From Gordonia sediminis (lineage in GTDB: Bacteria > Actinomycetota > Actinomycetes > Mycobacteriales > Mycobacteriaceae): a stretch of DNA of 64,000 bases. The stretch lies in the NCBI GenBank assembly GCA_004193205.1, contig RZUM01000001.1, positions 874,424-938,423 of the forward strand. Direction: 5' to 3'. The first letter of the stretch is position 1, and each line of letters opens with the position of its first letter. The notes beneath the pieces are model-generated. The model saw only the letters and a list, made by a program, of their open reading frames with translations, ran no database searches and was not told the DNA's origin. The position numbers and the translations under genes are program-made. This document shows positions 63,315 through 64,000 of the stretch, piece by piece.

Positions 63315-64000
63315 GTGATCGTGGTCGGCGTGGTCAATGTGATTGCCGCGGTGGTCTTCGCCGCGGCCCTGGCCTGGCGGCTGGAACAGATCCGTCGTGA
63401 GGGCGGCGGGCTACAGGCGGTGGCGATGACGGTCGCGATCGCGGCGATCACCCTCGCCTTCGTCGTATCCAATGACAATGTCGCCGACGCCCTCAACACC
63501 GCGCTGTTCACCGGTGCCCAACGGGTGCTGTTCTACGCTTTGCTCGCGCTGGGTGTGGCGGCGCTGATCGTCGTCTTCTTCTTCCCGGGCCGTTCCACGA
63601 CCCGTGAGCGCCGTGCGGAGTACGAGGCGATTCCGCTGGTCGTGGCGCTGATCGGTCTACAGGTGACGATGCTCGTCATCCCGATCGACCTGCGCTTGGA
63701 GTCCCTGTCGCAGTGGACCGTCCGTAACGTCGCCTACGCGACGTTCGTGCTGATCGCCAGCGGTTACCTGGCCTACGGCTTCATCGTGTGTGTCCGCAGC
63801 ATCAGACGTTTCCTGGAACTGGCCGACGGCTATCTGCGCGTGTCACTCGGTCTGCTCCTCGGTGGGCTCACCCTCCTCGCGGTCAGCTCACTGCTGCAGA
63901 TCCTGTTCGTGATCGGCGGGGTCAGTAGGCTCTTCGACTTGCCCGCGCTGCTCACCGCCAGCCGGATTTGTTCGGCCTTCGGGGTCGTCGCATTCCTGGT
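63315..64000 (+). CDS. Polytopic membrane protein, MAB_1171c-like family (3' end outside window)
   Basis: GTG 63315 opens a frame that runs to the right edge (at least 228 residues) with no stop. It starts VIVVGVVNVIAAVVFAAALA then WRLEQIRREGGG. At least six hydrophobic helices follow, for example ALLALGVAALIVVFFFPG, LVVALIGLQVTMLVIP and LGLLLGGLTLLAVSSLLQIL. Placement after an XRE regulator and an ImmA/IrrE protease matches the MAB_1171c-type putative transporter / DUF6545-like family. It starts 15 nt after the protease gene. The function is unknown; it could sense a signal for the protease or be its regulated output. Confidence 0.75.
   Translation, partial: MIVVGVVNVIAAVVFAAALAWRLEQIRREGGGLQAVAMTVAIAAITLAFVVSNDNVADALNTALFTGAQRVLFYALLALGVAALIVVFFFPGRSTTRERRAEYEAIPLVVALIGLQVTMLVIPIDLRLESLSQWTVRNVAYATFVLIASGYLAYGFIVCVRSIRRFLELADGYLRVSLGLLLGGLTLLAVSSLLQILFVIGGVSRLFDLPALLTASRICSAFGVVAFL

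Overview
The window is very GC-rich and carries hallmark genes of mycolic-acid-containing Actinobacteria: a two-domain LysX, a cutinase, an EspR-like regulator, a DUF222/HNH protein, an Rv1733c-like membrane protein and a DUF6474-type protein. Gene content fits Gordonia or a close relative in Mycobacteriales. This is inferred from protein families only; there is no rRNA here to fix the genus. I see no tRNA, rRNA or CRISPR array.

Layout. (1) 1-10.8 kb, catabolic block: the end of an oligopeptide-type ABC transporter (a permease-ATPase fusion cut by the left edge, plus a second ATPase), a large MalT-like LuxR regulator on the minus strand, and divergent from it a tightly packed operon of sulfatase, acyl-CoA synthetase, class III CoA-transferase and HMG-CoA-lyase-type enzyme. 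(2) About 10.8-21.3 kb, a decayed accessory island. Intact genes are a DUF433/DUF5615 toxin-antitoxin pair, a nitroreductase, a small DUF3263-like protein, an IS256-family element, a lipoprotein and two paralogous small secreted Ig-like proteins. Among them lie fragments of a PIG-L deacetylase, a SecA, a sensor histidine kinase, an HTH regulator, an IS1634-type transposase, an acyltransferase-3, a DUF6414-like gene and a LysR regulator. (3) 21.3-33.9 kb: PIG-L deacetylase, DUF222/HNH protein, SulP anion transporter, MerR regulator, a fused DUF2254 membrane protein, and a minus-strand betaine operon (Rieske oxygenase, reductase, BCCT transporter), then an HSL-type esterase.

(4) 34.2-42.8 kb, core: gltB-gltD, a CPA1 cation/proton antiporter and a secreted protein. 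Paired 17-bp dyads precede gltB. (5) 42.9-50.1 kb: a regulator with two TetR DNA-binding domains, a cutinase, a possible 50-residue protein, an S4 RNA-binding protein, lysX and a coupled hydrolase. (6) 50.1-58.6 kb: RraA, a succinate-semialdehyde-type dehydrogenase, a Tat-exported cyclase, an Rv1733c-like protein, a PMT-family glycosyltransferase with an 18-bp tandem repeat, an epoxide-hydrolase-like protein, a Lys/Ala-rich tail-anchored protein and a DUF6474-like protein. (7) 58.7-64 kb: a TM0106-type RecB-like nuclease, an Asn/Gly-repeat surface protein, and divergent from it an EspR-like regulator, an ImmA/IrrE metalloprotease and a polytopic membrane protein cut by the right edge.

Working picture. 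The first block looks like import plus sulfate-ester and carboxylate catabolism under a STAND-type activator. The gbcAB-BCCT operon would import and demethylate glycine betaine or a similar N-methylated compound. gltBD assimilates ammonia into glutamate. LysX, the cutinase, the PMT enzyme and several exported repeat proteins act on the envelope. Several genes have a -10-like hexamer 6-7 nt upstream of the start codon, as expected for leaderless transcripts in this group.
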